NCBI GenBank assembly: GCA_021397835.1
Contig: JAJFZO010000537.1
Span: forward strand, 992,001-1,056,000
Origin: Moringa oleifera
Lineage: Eukaryota > Streptophyta > Magnoliopsida > Brassicales > Moringaceae
Length of the DNA: 64,000 bases
Direction of reading: 5' to 3'
Made by a program: the position numbers and the translations under genes. This document shows, one piece after another, positions 11,806 through 22,988 of this stretch (position 1 is the stretch's first letter; every line of letters starts with the position of its first letter). A model generated the notes under the pieces. The model made no database searches and was not told where the DNA came from. It saw nothing but the letters and a program-made list of their open reading frames with translations.

Positions 11806-13537
11806 ATGGCCAAGACTAAGAGGTTTAAAGACTCATTGTCTGCATTTGCTTCACAACAATCACTTTCAACCAACATTAATCAGTCATAATCAATATCATC
11901 TCAAACAAAAGTGCCACACAATGTTCAACCACCTCAAGTAAAACTCCTACCTAATGTTCAACCATTTCAAGCAAGCACACTACCACACAACACCCATCAA
12001 GTCACCACGTCAGTCTAGATGATGTTAGACATTGGATGTAATAGGTAAGGGTGATTCTCATATTATAGTCCTTCACTGTCTCCCATGATGCTTTGTATAA
12101 TAAGTTATTGTCAACTCGTTTATTGTTTTCCTTTAGATGATTAGAGTGCTATGAAGCAAACCACAATGAAGGTGAAGGACATTTGGGTAATGTCTAGAGG
12201 GCAACACATAATTATCCAATTTAACCAATCCTACCAACCAATATGTGAAGCAAGTGGCATACTGCCAAGCTTTTTCGGGTAGTTGGCATCGGATGTCAAG
12301 TGATTCTTTATTAGCTACAATGATTGGAAGATAATACCGACAACTGATAAACATAAATGTTATAAAGAAATCATTAAGGTAATTAGTATATTTATGGTTA
12401 AGACATTATATTTTCTCATTTTTCATAAGTTAATTTGATGTTATATATGCATAGGAAAATTTTCATTTCCTAATACAAAGGGAAAGAAATGCATTTTGGG
12501 ATGCCTCGCAAAGAACTAAAGGGACAATCAATCATACTTGTTCAAAGAATCTTACAAGCTAGATAAGAGCTGTGAATACAATATACTCCCACATCAGAGT
12601 TAGATCCCATAAGAAAAGTTGTCAGCTTTCATTGACTATCACTTAAATCTTGACACATTGGTAATATTTAGCAAAATTTAGAATTTTAGAATTTTTAATT
12701 TAAGTAATACTAAATTTATGCTTTGAGTTGCAAAAAATGCTTGAAAGGAATATGTCGAGTAGGAAAATGTTAGTCACCTGCACACTTCAAACTCAAAGCT
12801 TCGTGCACAAGAGACATGAGATCATATGAGTATGTGGATTTATATTCTATACCTATAAGATATTATGACTAACACTATTGCAATTGATCTTAGGAACTAG
12901 TAGATTAATTTTACATTGAAACGCATAAAAGTATGAAGGACAGGGAGTATGTTAGTGAAAAGGCATGGACTATTTATGCATGTTTGATGTTTACACCCTT
13001 TCAATTTTATAAAAAAATTATTTTTAATTATTGTTAACTTTTTATTATATTGTTTTCTATAACATATTTCAAACATTAAGTTTCAAGAAGTTTTATCCCA
13101 ACTCATCAATGAACATCATTCTCTTGCACAAGCAGTCAGTTTCGTTTTCTTTTCTTGTCTTTTAATGTTTGTATATATTTCAAATTACTATATAAAAACT
13201 TGTGTTTTTGGATATGCTGCACTATGACGCTTTTCAGCTCACTCCATCTCAAGTATTGGGTCCAAAGAACTTTGGGAGGGTTAAAAGGACGGGATTTAGC
13301 CCCACACTATCTCAAGTCTTTGGGTCCAACTCTTATAGCGATAGTGGGACGTTGCATTATTCCGGTGGTATAAGTATTGAAGTTACAGAATTAAAGTCTA
13401 ATTTAGAATCTAAAGAGGAAGAATTCAAAGCATTGGAAAAGGCTTTAGAGACCTAGCAAGCTAAAGATGACCTTTTTAAGCTTTTAAAGGCTTTTGCATA
13501 GTGTATGTTCAATGAATATAAGATGAACAACCACTAG
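11806..13537 (+). pseudogene. Ptta/En-Spm second CACTA gene (Transposase_24), broken
   Basis: It starts MAKTKRFKDSL and has a Gln/Pro-rich N-terminal part. Readable pieces with family character are RGQHIIIQFNQSYQP, NAFWDASQRTKG, NHTCSKNLTS, ETHKSMKDREYVSEKAW, VLGPKNFGRVKRTGFSPTLSQVFGS and a C-terminal coiled coil (TELKSNLESKEEEFKALEKALET). Intron-like blocks with GT-AG ends survive near 12045-12136 and 12378-12453. Stops (for example the TAG after ALET at 13455) and indels disable it. In the family this protein is thought to bind the subterminal repeats and assist the transposase. The copy at 29660-31357 has a shorter N-terminus because codons after KDS are deleted. Confidence 0.8.
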
Positions 13538-15908
13538 CACTAGGGTTTGCATCCCTACTAAATAATAAGGTATACATCTGAAAACATCTTTTATTTAAGA
13601 AGTTAAAAATCCATAAGAGTTAGGACTTAGAAAATCAAATGCTTTTCTAATAACATAAGTGTATATGAACATACTAAAAGAATTAGGATGGAAAAGTTAG
13701 GAAATCTATTAAGCATCCTACAAATTATCCTGAAGGCCATATACTAGTACATAATGTTTCATATTGGTGCTATAAGTGTATTCTTCCTACTTCTTTGAGA
13801 TGTGCATTATATCTCATTGCTTTCCCAGCAAAGATGCAAGGCTGAAAGTTTCTTATTTTTCTTGATGTTTTTGATAAAAGGGCAAGTATTTAAACTAGTT
13901 TCCTTTGTTTTTAGTTTTTGGCCTGTTATCTTATTCAGTTGGATTTTATGGTACTTCAATATAATGTTTTCAAGTTTCCTCCTCATTGTTTGAGTCTTAT
14001 GAATTATTTATTTCCCTTGCTCCTACCGTTTGCTAATATGCTACTCTATTATGTATTATGGTGCAACATTAGTATAGTTTGGACGCTATGTTTGATGAAC
14101 TTTCATACATTCTTGGTAACTCTTAAAGCGCTTCATCATCCTAGAAGGTAGTTTGCTGTAGTATAAGAATTTGATTTTATGGTGTCCTATATTCTTCTAC
14201 CTGTTGTTGTAGAGTTTATACAAAAGAACAATATAGATGCCTCTTTTTAGCTTTTTGGTTATGAAGGTACTGTGTTTTGCTATCTTAGTTTTTGTCTAGT
14301 TAGATTAATGAATCAAGATTAACAGATAAAAGGATGTAGCTGAGGCTGTTTGGATTATAAGTCATTAAGGATTTGATTTTGTCGTGCTTCCATACAAGGG
14401 GTTGGTGGTATTGGCATGTTTCCTTATAGTTTAGTATCTAGAGGCATTTAGGAAGAGATGGCTTTGATATAAAATTTTTAGTTTAAGAAAATGTTGAAAT
14501 GTTTTTTTACTATTAAGAAATGACTTAATAGTTATATAACTCTAGAGAGATTGTTAGTTTTATGATACTTCTTAGGTAAATGGACTTATGATTATTGTGA
14601 CGAAGTTCTACCAATAGATGTAAGCAGAAAAAGATGGAATTTTATGCCACTAATGCAATCAAATGGCTATGACCAGTGATATTATAGAAGAGAATAGTAA
14701 AAGCAAAGAGTGTTTGTTTCATTGGCAGCTACTTTCATTTGACATTGACATATAAGTATGTTGTTGGTTTATTATCTTATTTAATATATTCATTTATGAA
14801 AATGAGATTAGAAAGATATCCTTTTTAAAAAAGAAAAAAGGATCAATCTAATGAATCGAAATGTTGAAAAGAAAATATGCATGATTATTTTCAAAGTTAT
14901 AAGTGAAATGGATTTAATGCTCTTTTCAAATTGTGAAACAAACGTAAAGAAGTTGTTTTTTGAAGTGTTTTTCCTTGTTTTGATTTTTCTTTCTTTGTTT
15001 TGAGTTTTTTTCTTGTTTTATGTTCATGTTATCATGACAAATTATTATTATATATTAAGTACATATTTTATATATATGATGCTCGTATATATAACACATA
15101 ATGGATGCTGGTGTTTCTTTCTTTTTATGTTATAAGGAATTAATGAAAATATGTTTTCATTTTTTTTAGATACAAAATCAAGGTTGTGAACCATATCCTT
15201 CATCATCATCTAATCATGCACCGAACTTATGACAATATATATTTTTTTATGTTTTTCACTATAGTAATTATGATTTTCATAAATTATGATAATTTATATT
15301 ATTTGAAGGATATATAATTGTGATTTTTATAAATGCATAATATCAAATTTTTTGATTTTTCAAATTTAGTTATTAAATTAATATAAATTTCTACTTGATT
15401 TAAAGAATTTGGATTGAATCAAAACGTAAATTTTAAAGCACCTAGCATTATTTTAAATAAAATATAGGTAAACTTTTGAATTGTTTAGCAGTTATATATA
15501 TTTTTTAGGGATCAACAAATGGTCGAAAGAAGACATGAATGTGTGCATTTCTCGGTAATCAAAATCCCTACTAAAAACATGACATTATCATGCATTTTTT
15601 GGCTATCAAAAACTATCATTTTATGACTAAAATTTTTGACAATTCCCAACCTTTGCTACATCCAATTTGTTGGCAGTTAGCACTTACCAAAAATGACAAA
15701 TCTATTAGAAAAATTCAACATTTCTCGACAGCCATAATTGTAAACAATTATCACTAAATGAATTCCCGACGGTTATTCCCACGATTGCAGTTTAGCCATT
15801 GATATTTGATTATCAACATTTGCTAAGGTGGTCATTTTCTTAACCACTGCTCATTGTATTCTTAAACGGTTTTGATCGTCCAAAATTACAACGAAAACTG
15901 TTGGCAAA
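13538..15908. other. CACTA interior, 3' non-coding part with subterminal motifs
   Basis: No gene is visible. Open stretches at 13802-13993 and 13918-14151 are short, hydrophobic and unlike anything I know. From about 15540 to 15908 the DNA carries repeated short motifs (for example TTCCCGACGGTT, ACAATTCCCAAC and GGTTTTGATCGTCC) typical of a CACTA subterminal region. It is collinear with 31358-33728. Confidence 0.6.
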
Positions 15909-15927
15909 ATGCATTTCTCTTGTACTG
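15909..15927 (+). repeat. CACTA 3' terminal inverted repeat
   Basis: It reads ATGCATTTCTCTTGTACTG, the reverse complement of the left end except for C in place of G in the terminal CACTA. The same mutated end is present at 33729-33747, so the change predates duplication of the unit. Confidence 0.75.
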
Positions 15928-16186
15928 ATCTTTTTGTTCAAGTGGTACCAATTCTTAAGTGTTTGTAAGGATGCTAATCTTTTCTTATGCGTAACTGACT
16001 CGTGATCTTGGATTCTCTAGTGAAGTATACCAATACTTATTTTTAAATTGGGTTCATTTTTTAAAAAACAATAATAAATTTTGAAGTAAAGTTGGTGGCA
16101 AATCACACATAAAAAAGATTAGTGGAGATTTTTTGTTTTTCTTTATTAATCAAAAGAATCTTTAAAAATTAAAAGAATTTTCTCAC

Positions 16187-16244
16187 GGTAATAGTGTTCT
16201 TTATGATAACTGGATGGTAATAGTGTTCTTTATGATAACTGGTG
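16187..16244. repeat. 29-bp tandem duplication
   Basis: Two adjacent copies of a unit beginning GGTAATAGTGTTCTTTATGA. The equivalent place in the other unit (about 33987) has one copy, so the duplication arose after the units separated. Confidence 0.8.
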
Positions 16245-18087
16245 ATTCCAGTAAGATATTTGATTATAGAGTCAAGCCAAACTTAAATAGAATTGATCTT
16301 CTTCTTAGGAAATTTAATTTGATTTTGATCCTAATTTAATTTATTTATTTATACCCTCTCTTAGATTGAAAATTTTAATCTTATTGTACCTGTACCCGAT
16401 CTAAGGTCTAAAATGTTAATATTTTGGTGTATATACTTCCCTTTTATTCTTACTTTATGGAAAGTACACATAGTCACTTTCATGCATATGCATAGAGCTA
16501 AACCCAAGCTCAACCCTAGTAGCATACCCCATCTTAAGAGGGTTACAAGAACGCAAGCATTCAAAAGATCACTTAATCTCCATGCATGTTGTGAGTCTTA
16601 TCCTTTCTACATCTTACTCAATGAGTTAGTATCATTCTCGAAATGCTTTTTAGGGTTCGTATTAATGATATTGATGACCAAAAGTTTAGGAAGATCTGAG
16701 AGCCTAGAGCTTTTTTAGAACTCGAATACATGATCTTAGTTAAAAGCCCTACATGTAGATAAAGTCATATGTCAGGTTTATTACAATTTAACAACTCTAT
16801 TAAGCCATGAACATAGCAGAAGATAAGACTGTGGAAGTGTTGATTATAATTCCCAATATTATGTTATTCATGCTTCATGACATTGGGGATTGAATGCTCA
16901 GATCATCGTAAAATTGAAATGAATGATTTCATTTTGGATTTGAAAATTAGAATGGGTAGATTGGAAGATCGGACCAGTCCGGTATCTTGTAAAGAAGTGT
17001 AGTAGTGGGCAAAATTTCAGAAACAAACTAATAGACCCTCTTTCTTATTAGACGTCTTTTAAAGTTAGGTTAATATTAAACAAAAATGAACTCATTACCT
17101 TAAAAGAAGCTTGAGTCGGGCTAACCAATCTCAAAAAGAACAATTTGAAAAGATATATAGGTGGATCAAAGAGTTAATCTATGTACATATTAATGAGTCT
17201 TTGATAAGAGTAGCAATCCATTTTTTGGATTCAACATATAAAGGCCTTCAGATTTGGATAACTTGATTTGAAATTTACCCTTGAGGAATGTTTATCTTTT
17301 TTCAGACTAGATCATTTAAGTCTCATAATACTTATAGTGTGAAAAATATTGCAGTCTAAAAGATAAAAATATTCGTAAAATATGTGTAGATGATTCCATG
17401 TCAATTTGAATAAAATCTTATGTCAGCAATCTTTATCGTTTGTGAAAATCCGATAAGGAAAAAGTTTTATCAATCATTATTGTAATATATGAATAAAACT
17501 TTTAGATTTTATGTCTCTTAAATAATATTAACCCTTAAGTTTTATAACTAATCTATGAAACCCTTGACTATTAAAAATCAAAGGCCAATAAAGAAAAAAG
17601 TATTCAATTTTTGTGTTTTTCATATCTTTTAAGTGAAAATATGGAGATGCAAAACTTATATGTGGTATTATCAAGTTTTGTTATAACATATAAAAATTTT
17701 AAAAAATAATTAATGTAAGGGTAATTTATCTATTTTGGCTTTTATTTTTCTCTTTATATTTAAAAAATTCAAATTATTAAGTTAATTATTTTTAGCACAT
17801 TTATGATTACGTTGACCATTAAGCTTTTCAAGAGTGTCAAACACCTTATAGTTTGTTTGATTCGCAAGAATAAAATTTTTTTCCACCTTAATTTATGTGG
17901 AAGTACTTTTTTTAATATTTGGTTCATTTTTATCAAACAATTATAATTATTTCATAGGTTTATGTATCATTAAAAACCTAGAATAATAATTTTGAAGTGA
18001 ATCATTGAAATAACTATTCCATAGCAATAAGAAATAAATATAATTTTTTTTTGTTCTTAACGTATCCTTGAAAAAATTGTTAAATTA

Positions 18088-18127
18088 CTCTCTCTTTCTC
18101 TCATACACACACACATACACACATATA
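18088..18127. repeat. CT/CA microsatellite
   Basis: A short CTCTCTTT run is followed by ACACACACACATACACACATATAT. The matching site in the second unit (about 35874-35911) has a slightly different repeat number. Confidence 0.75.
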
Positions 18128-20780
18128 TAATAACTTTGTCTTCCCTATTTTTCCACTGCTTAATTTGTTTTTTAACATTTTGACGATTTACAAAGAAGAT
18201 AGAGCAAGAAAGAAAGTAAAAAAAAAATTGTAAGATTATTGTTAAAATATTTATCAATATTAATGTTATTTTTTATAATTTAGTGTTTAATAATAAAAAG
18301 TAATTATGAATATATTATTTAGTTAGTATTATCTTATAATAAATTATTATAATAAGAGACTTTTGAGGAATATTATTTTAATAAAATTTGATTATAAAAA
18401 TATTAATTGAATTACAATTAATTTAGTTAAAAGGTATGCTAGTATTTTAAACTTATTCTAACTATTTTTTTTTACGTCATTCTTTGATGAACCAAATATA
18501 TAAAAATAAATTTATTTTTTATATTATTTTTATAAACAAAACTTGATAATAGTTATTTTATTTTATTCAAAAAAATCTATTTCATTCCCACTCCATTCTA
18601 ATTTGCAAACAAAACGTGCTATGTTTCTCTGATTTTCATCTCATTGTACGCTGATTTGATAATATGGAATAGCTAATTTTCAAGTTTAAGCTCATATTTT
18701 TTACTCAACAAGTAATATTTTCTAGTCTACATGCTATATTTCTTGATTTCTGCATCAAAAATCCATTTTTTAATTGTTACAAGCTCTCTTGATCTTTTTA
18801 CCCAGAACAGGTTCGCGATTTCCTATTTCTTTGCCATGCTTCTTGCGAAAAGTTGGAGGAACATTTGTCTAAGTATCTCGAAGGAGTTAATGGACCCAGC
18901 TTTCAAGGATATGTACCACTACCTTGTTCCTTTTATCAATAGGATCGGGAACACGCGCCCTGCACTTTATAGCATCTGACAATCCCTGCAAGTTTGCCAT
19001 GGTAACGAACCTTTTGAATGTGATTTCGTGGGTTCTCCAATCCATCAAAATTGTTGATCTTAGGGTTTTGAACCTTACGAGCACAGTTCTATTAGAATTT
19101 TCGACGATAGCGAGCATCTTATAACTTGTCAATATTCCAAGTCCAAGTTATTAGGGTTTCCTTTGTTAAGTAAATCATCAATCATAATCTTCAATTGGTT
19201 TTTTATTTTGCCTATTTCTTCCTTTAGGTGGTGAGACGTGTAAAAGCATTTGTTTGCGACAATCTTTCACTTAGTATTCTTAGAGCCTAGTCCAAGATCT
19301 TTATCTTCATTATCTAGGGTTGAATAGTTTGACGCCACTTCACCCACGATCTTCGAGAGGATCGAGGCTGATGATTGATGTATTAAAGGTTATGGATGAT
19401 GCTAAGCTCCTTGGGGTAGCGTTGATGGATCAGCACCTTAAGAATATCGGTTATTTGGTCAATACGCTAGCTATTATTGGTAAACGTGTCCATTTGTGAT
19501 GAGCAAAATACTGGAGGGCCCATAAGGGGAAAAAGTGGAGGCCATGGACACGTGCAGGTGTGACAAAGACGGTAAAATATGCAGCATTGCTCTTGCCACC
19601 ATAATTAGTAAGGATATGGTCACCTAAAAAATCATACCAACTAGGGTGGCTTGGTGGCGTAACCACAAAGTTGCCACAAAGATCAACATCAAGGTTGGGG
19701 GTGATGAAATCGTGAGGGGTTGCACCATGACAGGAAGTTAGGGTGCTTGACTAACTTGAGCCAATGTTAGATTGGCCACAACAAGGGCGTTTTGATTATC
19801 CTACACTTGGCTAATGGAATGGGTTTTTGGGGGCATGGTTATAGCTTTTCATCTCGAAAAGGTTTTCCATAGATGACGCTAATGATGGTGCTTAAAGTTT
19901 TTTAGGTAACTTAACCAATGAGTCGAGAAGTATGGTTTAGGGAAACTAGACTTACGAACAACATAATTAGGTCAGAGGGCCATCATTAAGCGACTAGGAT
20001 GGCTTCCGATGCTTAAGTTAGTTGGTTGCTTGACCAAGGCTTAATGTAAATTTCATGGTCCCCCTAAATTGAACTTGGGGTCCTTCTCTTATATGTGTAG
20101 CGAAGGTATGCTCATCTTTTTCATCCTTCATAGGAATTGTCCTAGTACTAATTTGTAGGATAAAGGCTTATCTTTGTTGCAATCAAAATTATAGGGTTTT
20201 GGCGACATCACATTGTCTCTTTAGTGAGATATCCTCGTATGGCAGCAATTTTGATAATCATGATGATTGTTGTGTGGGTAAGTGAGTGCCATCTTATCTA
20301 ACAAGCGATCGCCTAACTATTCTAGCCAAGTGAGTGTTAACTTCATGTTATAAGCCTGTTTTATGGGTGAATATTTTACTTTCTTAGGCTTTTTTTGAAC
20401 TTTTAGATCATAGTCTGGCTTGGAGTGTCTAAGGCCTATACCAAGTTTGACCTCATCAAATATGAAAAAAGGTCATTTTATAATCTTGAAAACCATTTCA
20501 TAATGTTGAAAAAAAAAAGGCACCTTAAGTTCTAAAAATGTTTATAAATTACAGAATTTAGGTTATTTTCTTATCAAATCTTATGCTCTCATTTTGTTTT
20601 AATCATTTTGTCTAAAAAAAAAAACTTATCTAAACATTGAAGTGGACCAAAAAATCGCACTTACAAATTTGATTGGCGAATAATTCATCAAGGATCAATC
20701 AGCCTAAATAAGAATGAAGACGTCTCATCGTTAATTTGTTGCGAAGTGTGCGGTGGTTTCAATATTCACGCTCTAAAGGG

Positions 20781-20998
20781 GTCCTTGAAGAAATCTAAAT
20801 TAAACAAATAAAATTAAAATTTAAAATATCCAAAATCCTAGAGGGTTGGCCCTTAGATAATCTTTCTAAAGTCCTGTAAAGAAAAAGTGAGGAATGTGTA
20901 TCTTTGCCCGAAGAGGGGCGACTCCATGTAACTTGACAGAACAAAGACACATAGAAGCATGAGCAATCCTTTTCTAGGGAGACAAAGAGAGAAACGAG
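20781..20998 (+). promoter_or_regulatory. 5' leader and proximal promoter of the deleted UGT copy
   Basis: About 220 bp of close similarity to 38848-39066, directly upstream of the start codon and ending in a purine-rich leader (GGGAGACAAAGAGAGAAACGAG). No clear TATA box is visible. It shows that the deleted copy still has the proximal sequence of the intact gene. Confidence 0.45.
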
Positions 20999-21301
20999 AT
21001 GACTTCCATGGCAATAGCTGGAAAACCTCATGCAGTATTTGTGCCATTCCCACTTCAGAGTCACATCAAGGCATTGCTTAAACTGGCAAAGCTTCTCCAC
21101 CATAGAGGCTTAGAGATTCATCTTGATGTGAAGAAAGAGCAAGCAGGAAAGCTTGTGAGAGAGCTCATGGAGGGAGAGAATGGAAATATGATGAAGGGCA
21201 AAGCCATGCAGTGGAAAAGATTAACAGAAGAAGCCACTACTCCTAATGGTTCATCATCTATCAATTTGGACAACCTGGTGAACCAAGTGCTTTCATCTTA
21301 A
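20999..21301 (+). pseudogene. UGT85A copy with in-frame internal deletion (100 codons)
   Basis: Codons 1-37 equal the N-terminus of the intact gene at 39067, differing only at residue 6 (Ile for Val). They include QSHIKALL with the catalytic His22 of the N-terminal domain. The next codons equal residue 418 to the stop (EIH.DVK to LDNLVNQVLSS). Residues 38-416, the intron, the catalytic Asp and the whole PSPG box are gone. The join sits on a shared GGCTT (21107-21111) and keeps the reading frame. The 5' leader and 3' flank, including AATAAA at 21341, match the intact gene, so it could be transcribed. It cannot be a working glycosyltransferase. It may make a 100-residue protein or be a plain pseudogene. 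Confidence 0.85.
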
Positions 21302-22309
21302 GGACCACCGAGTAAGATATGTAATAGATGGCATATAATAAATAAAAATCAGGACATTGTAAGTTTTTCTCACAAACCTTAAGCAGAGGAAGAATAAAAA
21401 TAAAAAATAAAAGATGGAAAACAACAATTGATGAGTTTTCTTCTTTACCTGAAGGGCTCTGTTTCTCTTTCTGGAATATTTATTGTTTCTTCTATTGACA
21501 ATCTTTTATCAATATATCTAAGGCAATCTTTTAATTAATAAGCTTAAAGGAAAGGAAAAATATATAATTATAGCAAAAAGCAAAGCACTTTCCCAGTTCC
21601 CCTACCAGAGGCAAGAATACCTAACTTATCAATTATCTTTTACTAACTACTAATTACATCCAAGCAACCAACTCGCATTCACTTTTATGAAATAAGAGTA
21701 GTTATATGAGCAAATTTTAATTGGTTATTGATGTGAGAATAAGGAAACCTTGATTAACAATTCACAAATCATTCATATATCTCTCTTTGGACTTGCATCT
21801 TTATTTTAATTTTATGACAAATATTTTTTTATCATATCTTCAAATATTTATTTATTAAGCATGAATTTTTATATTGTAATTAATCATGTTCACTTTGTAT
21901 AATCCCATACATTTTCCTATATAGATTATGAATATGAGGGCAAAATCCATTCATTTCATATATGGTTTCCTTTAAATTTTGGTACACTATTCCTCTCAAT
22001 ATATACGAGGAGAGTCATATAATTACCTTATTTAATATCATTACTTGAGTAACAAATTTCAATACATTACAAAAATATATATTACTTATTTATGTAATTT
22101 TTATTAATTATCAAAACTCAACTTATATATATATATATATATAATACTAATGAATTTTTTGGCATGTTATTAAATATATAATTATTATTAACAATAAAAA
22201 AAATTTTCCATATATATCACATATATAATGGTAGTTTCTACTGTCTGTCCCTAGAGTTGTGGTATATATTGCCAACAGTGTATTGTTAATGGAGATATGA
22301 ATGAAATGC
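21302..22309. repeat. UGT 3' flank, unit 1
   Basis: Matches the 3' flank of the intact gene (41125-42790), but is shorter. A block equal to about 41340-41630 and another equal to about 41760-42145 are absent here. An AATAAA signal lies at 21341-21346. No gene. Confidence 0.7.
22124..22143. repeat. (TA)n microsatellite
   Basis: About ten TA units. The homologous site at 42583-42619 has about eighteen. Confidence 0.9.
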
Positions 22310-22985
22310 ATAGTATCCAAAAAATTTTATGGAAATTAACACTTAGAAGGTAAAGGAATTTGCATTGACATTGACATATGAGACCTAATAGAGTCCTATG
22401 AGAAATTACCATCATTCTATTGCATGTTACAATAAAGCACTTTGGTACAATCACCAAAATAAAAACAATTGATAATGGATGATTTAATTGATTTTTCATG
22501 ACGCCTAGTCATTCACTAATGGGATTCCATATCATTATTATGTCCATAGTTGTAGTTTATAGTTGTAGTTTATAGTATAGAACTCATGTGAAAGGTAGAT
22601 TTAATGGCATCATATTTTATATTGCACGCAGGATAGTACTAAGAAAATCTATTCATTGGCATGGTTACAGTGACTTAAAGAACACCAGTTCATGAGAGTG
22701 GCTCTTAACATAAGTTTAAAGCACTTGGTCTTGTGGGGAACTTGGTTACCATGTTAGATCATCACCAAACTATTGTTAAAGGAGTTGCATCAATCTTCCA
22801 ACAAGCCACATATGAGTTATGTTTATGGCACATGACCTAGAATATTATCAACAAGTTTAAAAAGGAAGAAGTGTTAAAAATCTTTTACGTCACAGCAAGG
22901 TCTTATCGGGTGAGTGAGTTCGATCACCATATGTTTGAATAAAAGGCGTATTACCCTTCTACTTTTAATTAAAAACTTAAAGAAT
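22310..22985 (+). pseudogene. Mutator-like (MULE) transposase remnant, unit 1
   Basis: Readable in several frames. LRR.KEFALTLTYETLIESYEKLPSF is the start of the MULE domain. VKGRFNGIIFYIA, IHWHGYSDLKN and then GVASIFQQATYELCLWHM follow, with FKKEEVLKIFYVTARSYRVSEFD last. This is the order of the MULE transposase domain, with the DGTHLKGRF-like and H..LC.WH motifs. Stops and frameshifts abolish function. The remnant is cut off at 22983-22988, where it joins block A at a shared AATATG. The copy at 42800-44215 continues another 0.8 kb into the SWIM region. Confidence 0.8.
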
Positions 22986-22988
22986 ATG

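Larger units (their letters stand above)
6842..15927 (+). mobile_element. CACTA (En/Spm-type) transposon, unit 1 copy
   Basis: The left end reads CACTACAAGAGAAATG and the right end reads GCATTTCTCTTGTACTG. These are inverted copies with one mismatch in the outermost bases, as expected of CACTA termini. The interior carries, in order, remnants of a Tnp2 transposase (7300-9627), a DUF4216 domain (9735-10386) and a Ptta/Transposase_24-type gene (11806-13537), all plus strand and all broken. Subterminal DNA at both ends repeats short CCCGACGGTT-like and GATCGTC-like motifs, the usual place for transposase binding. No convincing 3-bp target duplication is left (TTA on the left, ATC on the right). 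The element is non-autonomous and old. Confidence 0.85.
15928..20780. repeat. Intergenic block C, unit 1
   Basis: About 5 kb of DNA between the CACTA end and the UGT leader, collinear with 33748-38850. I see no gene I can defend. It contains a 29-bp tandem duplication (16187-16244), a CT/CA-rich microsatellite (about 18088-18127), a very AT-rich stretch (17600-18600) and a more mixed stretch (18730-20100) whose short frames are not conserved between the two copies. Confidence 0.6.

Noticed and set aside
16413..16718. A 101-codon frame that is also open in the second unit (34185-34490)
   Set aside because: By eye about seven replacement and five silent differences separate the copies, which is weak evidence for selection. 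It has no known domain and no promoter or splice context, and the frame may simply have survived recent duplication.
18731..18979. An 82-codon frame with a counterpart at 36640-36849
   Set aside because: The start and frame differ between copies and the surrounding frames are closed in both. I see no domain.
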